Notes under the pieces: generated by a model
Databases searched by the model: none
The model's input: the letters and a program-made list of their open reading frames with translations, nothing else
What the model was told of the DNA's origin: nothing
From: CAZIUL01 sp964542475
Lineage (GTDB): Bacteria > Planctomycetota > B15-G4 > CAYZWU01
Reading direction: 5' to 3'
Assembly: GCA_964542475.1 (NCBI GenBank)
Contig: CAZIUL010000015.1
Coordinates: forward strand, 18,047-82,046
DNA length: 64,000 bases
Translations under genes and position numbers: made by a program
Part shown: one piece after another, positions 26,393 through 35,798 of the stretch
How the letters are laid out: the number at the start of each line of letters is the position of its first letter
Position numbering within the stretch: the stretch's first letter is position 1

Positions 26393-27679
26393 ATGAAATC
26401 TATGGTTCAGATCAACTTTGCGAGGAAGGAGATAAACTGCAAGATAGTCTACTACGGGCCGGGCTTGAGCGGGAAGACCACCAACCTTGAGGTGGTACAC
26501 GAGCGTGCTCCCGAGGAGAACAAAGGTGAATTGACATCCATCTCGACCGACGGCGACCGTACATTGTTTTTTGATTTCATGCCGTTGGATCTGGGCGAGA
26601 TCGCCGGGATGCATACGAAGTTCCACATATACACGGTTCCGGGCCAGGTTTATTACAACTCAACGCGCAAGCTCGTTCTGCTTGGTGCGGACGGTGTTAT
26701 TTTCGTCGCTGATTCGTCGCCCGGTGCAATGGAAGCCAACAAGCAATCGTTGGAGAATCTGGCGGAGAATCTGCTCGAAATGGGCAAGGACATAGCAAAG
26801 GTGCCCCTTGTGATTCAGTACAACAAGCGCGACCTTGAAGGGGTTATCGATGTTGAAACGATGGAAAAGGAGCTGAACAGGTACAACGCTCCTTGTTTTG
26901 AAGCTGTAGCAAGTCAGGGAACAGGAGTTTTCCAGACGCTGAAGACGATTTCCTCGTTGGTGCTCGAATCAATCAATTCCAACGAAAGAAAAGGGAATCT
27001 CGGTCCGGCGGAGATTCCCGGCGCAACGGGGATCGCAGATGCGCAGCCGTTGCAGGAAAAGGCTGCGGAACCTTTCCTCGCTTCGAAACCCAGCCCTGCG
27101 CCGACTGCGGAAAAGCATCCGGTGGATTCAGCGGAAGCAGTTCCGATAACGGGTGTCGGCCCCGGGCAGGAGGCAGTTGGGAAAGGCATGATAGAAAGGA
27201 ACCATATTCCTTTGCCTCAAGATGTTGTTGCTGCTGGATCGCGGCAGCCGGGGGGCGGACCGGGGCGGTGCCCGGAAAACGATCTGTCGGCGAAGCCGGT
27301 GGCTGAGTTGCAATCGGCTGTTGCGGTTGCGGTGGAGAGCGGGGAGATGCCGGATGTGTGGCATGCTACAGAGTCCGTGACCCAACAGGAGCAGCCTGTT
27401 CCGCCGGAGGCACCCGTACCTGCGGGAAAGACAAAACCATATCCTGTACACGAAAGAGATTCTGATCGGGGCCGGGCGTTTCATAACAGCATTCCCTCTC
27501 GATATGCGGAACAGTCTGCAAAACCCGCCGGCACGGCTCGTGAGCGCTCCCTTGTGATTGGTGGGAAGCCGAAAAAGGCGAAGGTAAAGAACAACAACAC
27601 AGCCATGGGTGTGGTTCTTGTCATTTCGGTGGTTTTGATGCTGGCAGCGGCTGGAGTTGCGTATTTCCTTATGGTGTAG
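26393..27679 (+). CDS. MglA-like small GTPase with long C-terminal tail and membrane anchor
   Basis: Residues 1-195 are a complete MglA-type Ras-like GTPase: P-loop GPGLSGKTT (22-30), STDGDRTLFFDFMPLDLG, switch region TVPGQ (81-85) and base-recognition NKRD (144-147). MglA itself stops near residue 195. Here about 200 residues of Pro/Ala/Glu-rich, low-complexity linker follow, and a hydrophobic helix ends the protein (about 401-427, MGVVLVISVVLMLAAAGVAYF), predicting a C-tail-anchored inner-membrane GTPase. ATG 26393 or the fourth-codon ATG could be the start. Roadblock genes on both sides are probable regulators. The cellular output (polarity, motility, secretion) is not evident. Confidence 0.88.
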   Translation: MKSMVQINFARKEINCKIVYYGPGLSGKTTNLEVVHERAPEENKGELTSISTDGDRTLFFDFMPLDLGEIAGMHTKFHIYTVPGQVYYNSTRKLVLLGADGVIFVADSSPGAMEANKQSLENLAENLLEMGKDIAKVPLVIQYNKRDLEGVIDVETMEKELNRYNAPCFEAVASQGTGVFQTLKTISSLVLESINSNERKGNLGPAEIPGATGIADAQPLQEKAAEPFLASKPSPAPTAEKHPVDSAEAVPITGVGPGQEAVGKGMIERNHIPLPQDVVAAGSRQPGGGPGRCPENDLSAKPVAELQSAVAVAVESGEMPDVWHATESVTQQEQPVPPEAPVPAGKTKPYPVHERDSDRGRAFHNSIPSRYAEQSAKPAGTARERSLVIGGKPKKAKVKNNNTAMGVVLVISVVLMLAAAGVAYFLMV

Positions 27680-27742
27680 AAGATCGGAAATCCCGGGCGA
27701 CGAGAAGTTACATCGGTATATATAAGGGCTGGAGAGAAGATC

Positions 27743-28258
27743 ATGAATGATATGGAGCTCAGAGACAGACGCGTGGTGTTTTACGAGAACGACATACAGC
27801 AGATCGAGAAGATCATGCAAAAGTTCATCAAGCTCACCAAGGCGAAATGTGTGCTTCTGGTGGATAAGGACGGGCACATGATAACTCGTGTGGGCGGAGA
27901 GATCACTTTCGACCAGGACACCATATCTGCTCTTGTCGCGGGTTCTTTTGCCGCCACCAAGGAGATGGCCAGGCTTCTGGGGGAAAACGAATTTTCCGCG
28001 CTTTATCACCAGGGCCGGAGCGATAACATTCAGCTTTCACTGGTGGGAGATCGCACAATTCTTACGGTGATCTTTAACGAGAACACAACCCTTGGGATGA
28101 TTCGGCTGTATGTTGCTGAGACGGTGCGCAAGCTGCAGGAGCTTTTCATTGAGGCCGATAAATCCAAGAATGAAAAAAAGCCCGGCGTTGCCGTTACCAT
28201 CGCAAAGGAGTACAACTCATCCGCCCAGGACAAGCTCGACAGCTTGTTCGATGAATGA
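27743..28258 (+). CDS. MglB-like roadblock/LC7 domain protein
   Basis: The 171-residue protein has a roadblock fold over about residues 20-135: FIKLTKAKCVLLVDKDGHMITRVGG, DTISALVAGSFAATKEMARLLGE, FSALYHQGRSDNIQLSLVGDRTILTVIF. The N-terminal helix and C-terminal extension (about 35 charged residues) recall MglB, which acts as a GTPase regulator for MglA. It is the last gene of the five-gene run, 63 bases after the GTPase gene. The next gene is on the opposite strand and ends three bases away, so the operon must stop here; no hairpin is obvious. Confidence 0.87.
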   Translation: MNDMELRDRRVVFYENDIQQIEKIMQKFIKLTKAKCVLLVDKDGHMITRVGGEITFDQDTISALVAGSFAATKEMARLLGENEFSALYHQGRSDNIQLSLVGDRTILTVIFNENTTLGMIRLYVAETVRKLQELFIEADKSKNEKKPGVAVTIAKEYNSSAQDKLDSLFDE

Positions 28259-28260
28259 GC

Positions 28261-29232
28261 TCAATCTTCCTTAGGCGCGTTTCCCCATGATGAAAACACG
28301 CCGGGTTTCCACCACGCCCATTCCCTGCAATTCTTGCAGGGAACGGTTTCGATCTCGCCCGAGGCGTGAGCAGCTCTTAGATCGTTCATTTTTCTGTCCC
28401 GCCATGTCCGCATCACGCCGTCACTCACATTGCCCAGGGGATTCGATAGATCAAAATCCCGGTCGCAGCAGACAAGGCTTCCGTCGCAGAAAACATGGGC
28501 GTGGTACCATAGGTTTGGGCATGGATACCGCTTGGCCGGAACCGCAAGGCTGGTGCCTTGCCGGTTCATTTCGTTGATGCTTTCCACTCTTCCTCCCCAG
28601 GAATCGAATGTTTTGATGTTTACTCCCTCGATACCGGGCCTGTTCCATTCCATTCTGAAACGGTCCGTTTGAGACCTGGTAAGGTCCACGTCGATGATCT
28701 GTACCCTGACAGCGACAGGGCATCCGGATTCCATGTTCAAGCGTGTGAACCCAAGTATGTTCCTTTTAACTTTTTCGAAATCCCCCCCGACACGGATCCG
28801 GCTGTAGGTGCTTTCATCTACTCCATCGATGCAGAGGTAGATCCGGGACAGCCCGGTCTCGATGATCATTTTTGCCCTGTCTTCGTCCAGAAGCATTGCA
28901 TTTGATGATATTTCGGTGTTCAGGCCGCGTTCGGCCGCGTATGCGATCATGGACTCGAGGTTCCGGTTCAAGAGAGGCTCCCCCCAGATGTGTAGAACCG
29001 CTGTTTCGGCAAAGGAAGCGGTTTCATTCACAATTTTGCGGAAGAGGCCCGTGTCCATGTCTTCTTTAGGTCGCTTTGTGATCCCCAGTCCTGTCGGACA
29101 CTGGGGGCATTCGAGGTTGCACCTGTTCGTGGTTTCAATGTACACGCGGTCAGGCGGAAGCGAGGGAACAGGAGTTCCACGCTTCCATGCAAGATAGCGC
29201 CTTGGCATCGTAAACAGATTTTTCAGGTTCAT
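28261..29232 (-). CDS. radical SAM/SPASM domain protein
   Basis: The radical SAM cluster motif is CNLECPQC (about residues 37-44). The C-terminal SPASM-like region holds CPNLW, FCDGSLVCCDRDFD and CKNC, cysteines expected to bind an auxiliary iron-sulfur cluster. The length is 323 residues. SPASM enzymes modify peptides or carbohydrates. Its place as last gene of an operon with glycosyltransferases and a B12-binding radical SAM enzyme suggests a step in glycan or lipid-glycan modification. The start ATG at 29232 overlaps the stop of the upstream gene by one base. Confidence 0.88.
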   Translation of the reverse strand: MNLKNLFTMPRRYLAWKRGTPVPSLPPDRVYIETTNRCNLECPQCPTGLGITKRPKEDMDTGLFRKIVNETASFAETAVLHIWGEPLLNRNLESMIAYAAERGLNTEISSNAMLLDEDRAKMIIETGLSRIYLCIDGVDESTYSRIRVGGDFEKVKRNILGFTRLNMESGCPVAVRVQIIDVDLTRSQTDRFRMEWNRPGIEGVNIKTFDSWGGRVESINEMNRQGTSLAVPAKRYPCPNLWYHAHVFCDGSLVCCDRDFDLSNPLGNVSDGVMRTWRDRKMNDLRAAHASGEIETVPCKNCREWAWWKPGVFSSWGNAPKED

Positions 29233-30647
29233 TATCCTGTTCTCTCCACACTCCGCAAACAGGACATCAGCCTGTACACGAGGTAGGCAGGCAGCCCTGC
29301 AAGCGGGCCGAATCTCCGCTTGAAAGCTCCCAGTTCCTTGCGCTTCCGGAAATGTGCCTGGGCTTTCCGCACCATATATTCGAGCCTTTCATCTTTGATA
29401 TCAGAGAGGTTGAAAAACGCCCTGACCCCTCCGGCTCCGTCGTCGAAATAGAAAGCGTTCTGGAAATCATCCGCATCCGGCGCTTTCGATTTTTTCGCGA
29501 GTTCATCCCAGAGTTTTGTTCCCGGAAAGGGCGTGGCAAGCGAAAACATGACTTCGTCCAGGCGGAGGCGGCCGGCAAAGGTCAAGGTTTTGTTGAGTGT
29601 TTCTTCCGTGTCACCAGGCAGGCCCGCCATAAAGTAACCTTTAGAGCGTATCCCGGCGTCCCTGGTCCAGGCGACCGCCCTTTCGACCGCGTCGAGGTCG
29701 ATTTTTTTGTTTATGCGGTCGAGAATCTCCGGAGAACCGGATTCGATGCCGTAGTGGATCTGCGAGCATCCAGCGCGTTTCATGACAGCCAGAAGATCGG
29801 GCGAGACCGTGTCCACCCGGGCAAGGCACGACCACGAGAGGCCCGGATCCATTCGGAGGATGCCTTCGCACAGAGCGCGCACCCTTTTCTCTTCCAGCAT
29901 GAATATGTCATCGCCAAAATATAGATGCCGGGCGTCGTAAGACCGGACGAGGCTCCTTATCTCCGAAAGAACGCTTTCCGCTGACCGCACCCTGTATTGT
30001 TTTCCGAAAACTCCCTTGTAACAGTAGGCGCACGAATACGGGCATCCCCGGCTTGTCAGCAGCGTATAAACGCGGTCCCCATCATCCGCTCGCAGCTCGT
30101 ATTTATCGATCTCCATGAGGTCCCGCGCGGGAAAAGGCAGGGTGTCCAGGTCCTCTATGAGGGCGCGGGGAGGATTCAGTTGCACCCGGTTTTCGATCGA
30201 ATAGGCGCAACCGTCCACTCCTTCCGCCCAGCCGCCCTCTGACGCGTTGTTGACGAGTTCCAGCAAGGTTTTTTCCCCCTCACCGTAAACCACGGCATCC
30301 ACTCCGCTGCACGCGGCCGCTGAAGCCGGATCCACTGATGGGTGAGGCCCTCCGAGCACCGTTCTAAGGGAAGGATGTTTTTTCTTGGCCATGCAGGCCA
30401 CGCGGACCGAGTCTTGGAAGTTGTTCGTGAGGCAGGAGAGGCCGAGGATGTCCGGGGGGGCATGGTCGAGGATTTGTTCGACAGCTTTTTCCGCGGTCAT
30501 GCCGGGTGCTAACCCGAAATCCATGACAGTTATCCGGTGGCTGTGCATGTTATCCTGTCGCAGGTAGGATGCCAGGTAACCCATCCCGAGCGGGGGATAG
30601 GAGTTCTTCATGCCGCTCCACGGAACTGCCGCAAGGATTATGTTCAT
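29232..30647 (-). CDS. B12-binding domain radical SAM protein
   Basis: The N-terminal half (about residues 1-150) resembles a cobalamin-binding domain (PPLGMGYLASYL, DILGLSCLTNNF, VLGGPHPSVDP, AVVYGEGEKT). The radical SAM core has CPYSCAYC after TLLTSRG, FGDDIFML and YGIESGSPEILDRINK. Class B enzymes of this build methylate or rearrange unactivated carbons. ATG 30647 is preferred to a TTG four codons upstream. It lies 19 bases after the double glycosyltransferase gene and overlaps the SPASM gene. The substrate is unknown. Confidence 0.88.
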   Translation of the reverse strand: MNIILAAVPWSGMKNSYPPLGMGYLASYLRQDNMHSHRITVMDFGLAPGMTAEKAVEQILDHAPPDILGLSCLTNNFQDSVRVACMAKKKHPSLRTVLGGPHPSVDPASAAACSGVDAVVYGEGEKTLLELVNNASEGGWAEGVDGCAYSIENRVQLNPPRALIEDLDTLPFPARDLMEIDKYELRADDGDRVYTLLTSRGCPYSCAYCYKGVFGKQYRVRSAESVLSEIRSLVRSYDARHLYFGDDIFMLEEKRVRALCEGILRMDPGLSWSCLARVDTVSPDLLAVMKRAGCSQIHYGIESGSPEILDRINKKIDLDAVERAVAWTRDAGIRSKGYFMAGLPGDTEETLNKTLTFAGRLRLDEVMFSLATPFPGTKLWDELAKKSKAPDADDFQNAFYFDDGAGGVRAFFNLSDIKDERLEYMVRKAQAHFRKRKELGAFKRRFGPLAGLPAYLVYRLMSCLRSVERTG

Positions 30648-30665
30648 CGACTTACCCAAAGCAGG

Positions 30666-33107
30666 TTAACCTTTCACTCGATGGTAAGTACTATCGGCAT
30701 CTTGTACAGACTCTTTGGTTTTCGAAGAGGACCTGTCGAAGCTGATAGCCCGCGGATGCGCCTCTTGTCCGTTTTGCACGATATGAACAGGGTGCGCGTT
30801 GGACCGGGCCCCCAGCCGCGAATAGAAACGAGCGTGTTCCGCTGCTATTCTATCCCAGGAAAGCGAAAGCGCGAACTCCCTCCCCTTCTTTCCCATTTCC
30901 CCGGGATCGAGATCAGCGGATTGTTCGATTGCTTTTTCGATCCCTTCGGGATCGTCAGGGTTGTACAGAATACCGGCGCCCTCGGGCAGGTATTCGCGCA
31001 CAAGCCCTTTGTCAGGGGCGATAACCGGTTTTTCGAATGAGAGCGCGAGCATGAGCACGCCGGACATGTGCATGTCGCTGTAGGGAAGCACCACGAAATC
31101 GGAAGCGGCAAGGAAAACGCCGACCTTTTCATCCGGCACGAATCCGGCGTAGAGATTCAACCGTTCAGGGCATGGCTTGAACGGCTCCGAGATCTCTTCG
31201 ACCACAGCTCTGTCAGATACCTTTCCGGCTACTATCCAGGTTATATCCGGTATGCTTCCGATGCTGGATAGGACGCGGGCGAGCCTTCCCAACCCCTTGT
31301 ACCGCCTCAGTGTTCCGATAGAAAGGTAAACGGTTTTGTTCTCCGGCAGCCCCAGCTTTTTACGTGCCTCTGCTTTTGTGAGCATGCTGCCGTAACAATC
31401 GGCATAATTACCGTGCCTGATTATGGCGGAAGGCGGGCGCGGTGCCGTTTTGAAACGTTTTTCGAGCGCGATCAACGATGCCTTTCCTAGGAGAATCGTG
31501 TGCGCTTGAGCGAGCAGGAGGCGGCGCAGCCGGTTGTCGAGCATCGCGTACCTTTTGTCGTGCGCATTTATGTTGTGTGCGGTCCATACCAACTTGTAGC
31601 CCAGCAGACGCGCTGCCTTCAGCCTGGCCATCAGATACAACCATTTCATGATGGAGTAAGCGCGACCGGGGAACTGAAAATGGCTTTCAGGCCAGTGGAT
31701 ATGGATGATATCCACATATCCTGCGTTTCGAAAGAGCCACATGAAGCTCATGTGGCCGGGGTCGACGAGCCTGACTTCTGTTTTATCGATCGCTTTGTGA
31801 AGCGCGTCGATATAGCGGTTTTCCGGGTTGCGAAATGGAAGAGGTGCAACCACGGTTTTTTCAGCAAGGGAGCTTATCAGGTCGAGGTAGTCGACGGCTG
31901 TTTTGTCCCAGCCCCTGTTGCGCACCAGTTCCCTGCCCATCCAGCCCATTTCTGAAAGAGCGGCCCTGCCCGGCAGTTTTTCGAAAAGGGAGACCCAGTC
32001 TTTGGCGTTGTTGCGGATGAAGAAGCCGTTGACTCCTTGCTTTACCGGGCCTGTGCCGGTCGGCGCTCCCGCAACCGCGATGGCCCTGCCACCCGCCGCG
32101 TACTCCATCAGCTTCAGCGGCGAGTACTGGAACCCGGGAGCGCTGTTGTTGCTTTCAATCGAATAAGGGGCCACGCAAAGGTCGGACTCTTCGATCTGTT
32201 TTACCACCTCTTCAGGGTGAACCCTGCCAAGCAGTCGGACCCGGTCTCCTGGTAGGGACCGGGCAAGTGCTGACAGTTCCTCGCGCATCGGACCGCTTCC
32301 GAGTATCCGGATCTCGGCGTTGCCGTCCCATTCCCTGAACGCGTGCAGAAGAGGCCTGAGATCGTGGCTGCTGTCCAGGGATCCGGAATACAGCAGGATC
32401 AGCCTGCCTTTCGCCGGTGTTTTTTCATGTGGGGCGGTCGACAGGAACCGGCTGAGGTCAACTCCGTTGGGCACGATTTCCAGGCGCTCTTCAGGAACAT
32501 TGAATTCGCGGGAGAGCCTGTCCGCCAGGTTCGGGGTTTGAACCACAACGGCCCTTGCCTTTCGATATATCCTTTTCAGCCTGGCTCTTGAGAGGAGCAG
32601 ATAAATGAGGCGGAGTAGATCGCCTGGCTTGTTAATGCTCCCCTTCCACGATATAGGCCCGTTTTCTTCGATGACCACTAAGCGACCCGCTTTTTCGAAC
32701 GCACCCGCCAGGATACCGCCGTAACCCCACATCCTTTCAACGAGGATATCGAAACGCTCCAGATGCCTGGATAGAAAGGCGAGTGTAAGCCTTTTGTGGG
32801 CGTCGTAGCGGAGTGGGTCGATTCCCAGAACGAGCGAGTCGGTTTCCCGGCCGTTGCAAGGCTCGATTCCGCAGTCACCGAGCAGTTCGACCTCGTACGG
32901 GCCGTCAGGAACCGGATCGCCGGCGTGCGCAAACAGCAGGCACAGAGAGACACCTTTTTTATTGCCAAGCTCACGTGCAAGAGAGAGCACATGCTCCGAA
33001 GGGCCGCAGCCGGAGCGGTACACGAGGCCGCAGGCTGCATAGAGAATGCGCAAGGTGTGCGAGCCGCTTCCTGTTTCCTTTTCTGATGGGGAGACGGTGC
33101 AGCTCAT
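30666..33107 (-). CDS. fused protein of two GT4-type glycosyltransferases
   Basis: The 813-residue product contains two complete GT-B glycosyltransferase modules. The first (about residues 18-410) has a YAACGLVYRSGCGPSEH opening, VPNGVDLSRF, LLYSGSLDSSHDL, LLGRVHPEEVVKQIEESDLCVAPY and LKLMEYAAGGRAI. The second (about 425-775) has IIHIHWPESHFQ, LVWTAHNINAHDKRY, LSIGTLRRYKGLGRL, LYAGFVPDEKVGVFLAASDFVVLPYS and a late EKPVIAPDKG. Two sugar transfers by one polypeptide are likely. No membrane segment is obvious. It follows the GT2 gene by three bases and is in the same operon as two radical SAM genes. Confidence 0.88.
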   Translation of the reverse strand: MSCTVSPSEKETGSGSHTLRILYAACGLVYRSGCGPSEHVLSLARELGNKKGVSLCLLFAHAGDPVPDGPYEVELLGDCGIEPCNGRETDSLVLGIDPLRYDAHKRLTLAFLSRHLERFDILVERMWGYGGILAGAFEKAGRLVVIEENGPISWKGSINKPGDLLRLIYLLLSRARLKRIYRKARAVVVQTPNLADRLSREFNVPEERLEIVPNGVDLSRFLSTAPHEKTPAKGRLILLYSGSLDSSHDLRPLLHAFREWDGNAEIRILGSGPMREELSALARSLPGDRVRLLGRVHPEEVVKQIEESDLCVAPYSIESNNSAPGFQYSPLKLMEYAAGGRAIAVAGAPTGTGPVKQGVNGFFIRNNAKDWVSLFEKLPGRAALSEMGWMGRELVRNRGWDKTAVDYLDLISSLAEKTVVAPLPFRNPENRYIDALHKAIDKTEVRLVDPGHMSFMWLFRNAGYVDIIHIHWPESHFQFPGRAYSIMKWLYLMARLKAARLLGYKLVWTAHNINAHDKRYAMLDNRLRRLLLAQAHTILLGKASLIALEKRFKTAPRPPSAIIRHGNYADCYGSMLTKAEARKKLGLPENKTVYLSIGTLRRYKGLGRLARVLSSIGSIPDITWIVAGKVSDRAVVEEISEPFKPCPERLNLYAGFVPDEKVGVFLAASDFVVLPYSDMHMSGVLMLALSFEKPVIAPDKGLVREYLPEGAGILYNPDDPEGIEKAIEQSADLDPGEMGKKGREFALSLSWDRIAAEHARFYSRLGARSNAHPVHIVQNGQEAHPRAISFDRSSSKTKESVQDADSTYHRVKG

Positions 33108-33110
33108 GGT

Positions 33111-34043
33111 TCATCCTTTGGTCGTCGCTTTTTCCGAGAGATCGCCCTTGGTGCTTTCTGCGATGTCCCAGACAGCATGATGCCTTCCTCTGAGGTAATG
33201 GTCAAAGGTGCCGAGAACACGGCCTGTTGAAACCAGCAAACATGTCAGGAAAGTCCAAAAGATGAACTTGGGCTTCCAGGACATGATGCTCATCAGCGCC
33301 TTCAAAGCTGAAACCGATCCGGATGTGGATACCTTGTACGCGGTTTTTTGAAGAAGGTGCAGATGTCCGGCCTGGATTCTGCGGCGTTGTTTCAGGAAAT
33401 CGTGCAGGTTATCCGGGCCTCGGTTCCTGATGACGGCGTCCGGGCAGTACCGGAGCTTCAATCCCTTTTGCCTGATGGCGGCTTCGATCGCGGCCTCGTC
33501 GACAGCCAGGTCTTCGGGGATCGATTCAACGATGCTTTTGAAGGCCACTGCCTCGCCGAGTTTTGGATTTACAAGGGCGATCTGATGATGGACGCTCCAG
33601 ATAAGGTGGCATGCGAATCCAAAAAACGTGTTCTTTTCGTTGACCGGTACCGGTCTTCCTCCGGTCATTCCCACTTCCTTGTCCAGCAGGGGTTCGAGCA
33701 GCTTGCCGACAGCACCGGGTTCGGGGAGCACATCACCGCTTAAAAGAACCACGAAACTACAGGCGGGATACTCCTTCAAGAAGAGGTTGATCGCCGCGCA
33801 TTTTCCGTGTCGACGGCTCTGGGTGATCAGCTTTATACGCGGATTTGTTTTGGCTGCCGCCCTGACCGTTTCATCCGTTTTGTCCGTGGATCCGCTTGAA
33901 ACCACCACGATCCGGGAGATTTCGATGCCGGGCGCCTGCTCCATGGAGACCCGTTCGAGGAGAGCTTGGATGTTGCGCTCCTCGTTGTGGGCCATTACAG
34001 CCACACAGGCTTCAGAACGGTTGGCTGACATTTTTTCCGTCAA
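33111..34043 (-). CDS. family 2 glycosyltransferase
   Basis: This is a GT-A fold glycosyltransferase: CVAVMAHNEERNIQALL, VVVSSGSTDKTDETV, RHGKCAAINLFL, VVLLSGDVLPEPGAV (position of the usual DxD) and a C-terminal membrane segment (FIFWTFLTCLLVSTGRVLG). I favour a TTG at 34043 because AGAGG lies five bases upstream; ATG 34031 and an ATG at 34109 are alternatives. It heads the minus-strand glycan operon, diverging from the GT39-like gene. The sugar and acceptor are unknown. Confidence 0.85.
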   Translation of the reverse strand: MTEKMSANRSEACVAVMAHNEERNIQALLERVSMEQAPGIEISRIVVVSSGSTDKTDETVRAAAKTNPRIKLITQSRRHGKCAAINLFLKEYPACSFVVLLSGDVLPEPGAVGKLLEPLLDKEVGMTGGRPVPVNEKNTFFGFACHLIWSVHHQIALVNPKLGEAVAFKSIVESIPEDLAVDEAAIEAAIRQKGLKLRYCPDAVIRNRGPDNLHDFLKQRRRIQAGHLHLLQKTAYKVSTSGSVSALKALMSIMSWKPKFIFWTFLTCLLVSTGRVLGTFDHYLRGRHHAVWDIAESTKGDLSEKATTKG

Positions 34044-34328
34044 GTTGTCCTCTCCGCATCTTTTCTGATGACTGATCCGCCGTGCCTGTCGATAGATGGG
34101 AAATGGCATATGATGCTTGAATGATGCTCATTTCCTGGCAAAGTAGCAGTGGTATTTATGGGTTGTGGCATGGGGCTTGACTGGTGCTTGCACCGGTTCA
34201 TCCCTTTCATGCGCGGCATCCCATGAAATAGTCAAAGTGCGCTGCAGACCCGGCCGTCGTCTACAGCAGGCAAATGCAGCGCTGCTGCGGACCGGGCAGC
34301 CGTCGTTTTTTGTTTTTTCTGAGCAACA

Positions 34329-35792
34329 ATGAACAAAATATCAAGAAAAGAGATTCTGGTTTTGGCCGGATTGACCGTTATCGCAGCCGTGCTTAGGGTT
34401 CACAACCTGGGTGAATGGCCTGTCTTTGGCGACGAGATCAACACTATTGTTGAATCCAGAGATCTCACGGACTCCACTGAGTTTACCGGGATGAACCGGT
34501 GGACACGCTCGACGAACCCATTGAGCCATCTGCTGATCGCTTTCAGTTTTTCCCTTTTCGGGCATTCTTTGTTTTCAGCAAGGTTGGTATCCGTTTTTTT
34601 CGGGATTCTCGCAATTCCTGTTTTTTTTCTTCTTGTCAGACGTTTGTTCGATACAAGGGTCGCGTTCCTGACCGTGCTGTTCATGACCTTTTCACCCAAC
34701 CTGGTTTTTATATCGGGATATGCCCGTTACAACTCCATGCTTTTCTTCTTTGGGGGAGTTTCGTTTCTGTTGCTCTTGTCAGGTTTTGCCGAGGGCGGAT
34801 TGCTACGCCTCATTTCCGGATTCCTGCTTTGCCTGGCCGCGGTTCTTACACATATGACCGGTGTGATGGTTCCCGGGGTCTTCGTGTTGGCTGCTGTTGT
34901 GTTCGCGATCCTGGTAAAAGCAAAGCGTTTAAGAGTTCTCCTGGCTGTCGGCTTTGTGGTTGTTCCGTCAGTTGTTCTTGCCGCCCTGTTCAGGGATGAT
35001 CTTGCGTGGATTTGGAAGGTTGTGGTCGCGAGTTTTTCGGGCACAGGCCTGGTGGGCTACACACCTTTAAGATTGATCGCTTCAGTAGCTTACAACGACG
35101 GCGCACTGTATCTTGTTTTTGCTTTTCTTGCGACGGTTCTAGCGGTCTGGGATAAGCAGGCTGAAGAGGTCGCAGTAGCCCTTTACTGGTTTTTTCCCTT
35201 TGTTCTTGTCGTTGTCGGAAGTGCGTGGTTTTCCACCGGACCACGTTACCTTCAGTCCGTGATGCCGGGCCTTTACATCATGGCCGCGCTTGGCGTGCAG
35301 CCCTGGCTTGCCTGCATCGGCAGGAAATCAAGGATTGCCGAACTGTTTCTGCTTGGATTCATCGTGGCTGTTCAGGGCCCTCTCCTGGTCTCCAACTGGA
35401 TGGACGGAGGCCGTTACGATACGACTTCCGCAACCGGTTTCATCATGGAGTGCCATGAAGAGGCTAGAGATGAGCCTGTTCTGGCGGAGAGTCACATGAT
35501 CTATGAGTATCTATCCGGGTACTCGTTGGATGTGCAGGAGCTGCCGGAGACTCTTTCGGGCTTGATTCAGGAGCTGAAAGGTGTCGAAAGCGCCTTACTG
35601 GTGTTTCCGCTTCAAAGGAGGATACCTATCGGTTTTACAGGAGCTGACTACAGGATGTGGATCGAAAGAAACTGCCGACTGCTGAGAACATTCGGTTCGA
35701 ATCGATTCGATTTCATGCGCTACGAGGTAGCTGTTTACAGGTATACAGGAATTCTAAAACGAGATGAAATGAACGGTCGGTCCGGTGGGTAG
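34329..35792 (+). CDS. GT39/ArnT-like integral membrane glycosyltransferase
   Basis: The 487-residue protein has about ten hydrophobic helices and the GT-C family opening LRVHNLGEWPVFGDEINT, where the Asp-Glu in the first loop is the likely catalytic/metal site. ARYNSMLFFFGG and WFSTGPRYLQSVMPGLYIM are typical of PMT_2/ArnT relatives, which transfer a sugar from a polyprenyl phosphate donor to an extracytoplasmic acceptor. The C-terminal 100 residues are soluble. It is divergent from the glycosyltransferase operon and probably works in the same pathway. Confidence 0.83.
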   Translation: MNKISRKEILVLAGLTVIAAVLRVHNLGEWPVFGDEINTIVESRDLTDSTEFTGMNRWTRSTNPLSHLLIAFSFSLFGHSLFSARLVSVFFGILAIPVFFLLVRRLFDTRVAFLTVLFMTFSPNLVFISGYARYNSMLFFFGGVSFLLLLSGFAEGGLLRLISGFLLCLAAVLTHMTGVMVPGVFVLAAVVFAILVKAKRLRVLLAVGFVVVPSVVLAALFRDDLAWIWKVVVASFSGTGLVGYTPLRLIASVAYNDGALYLVFAFLATVLAVWDKQAEEVAVALYWFFPFVLVVVGSAWFSTGPRYLQSVMPGLYIMAALGVQPWLACIGRKSRIAELFLLGFIVAVQGPLLVSNWMDGGRYDTTSATGFIMECHEEARDEPVLAESHMIYEYLSGYSLDVQELPETLSGLIQELKGVESALLVFPLQRRIPIGFTGADYRMWIERNCRLLRTFGSNRFDFMRYEVAVYRYTGILKRDEMNGRSGG

Positions 35793-35798
35793 GAAGGG

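Noticed and set aside
34160..34185. Sigma-54 promoter (TGGCAT, five bases, TTGAC)
   Set aside because: The nearly invariant GC of the -12 element is GA here, so the match is probably chance.
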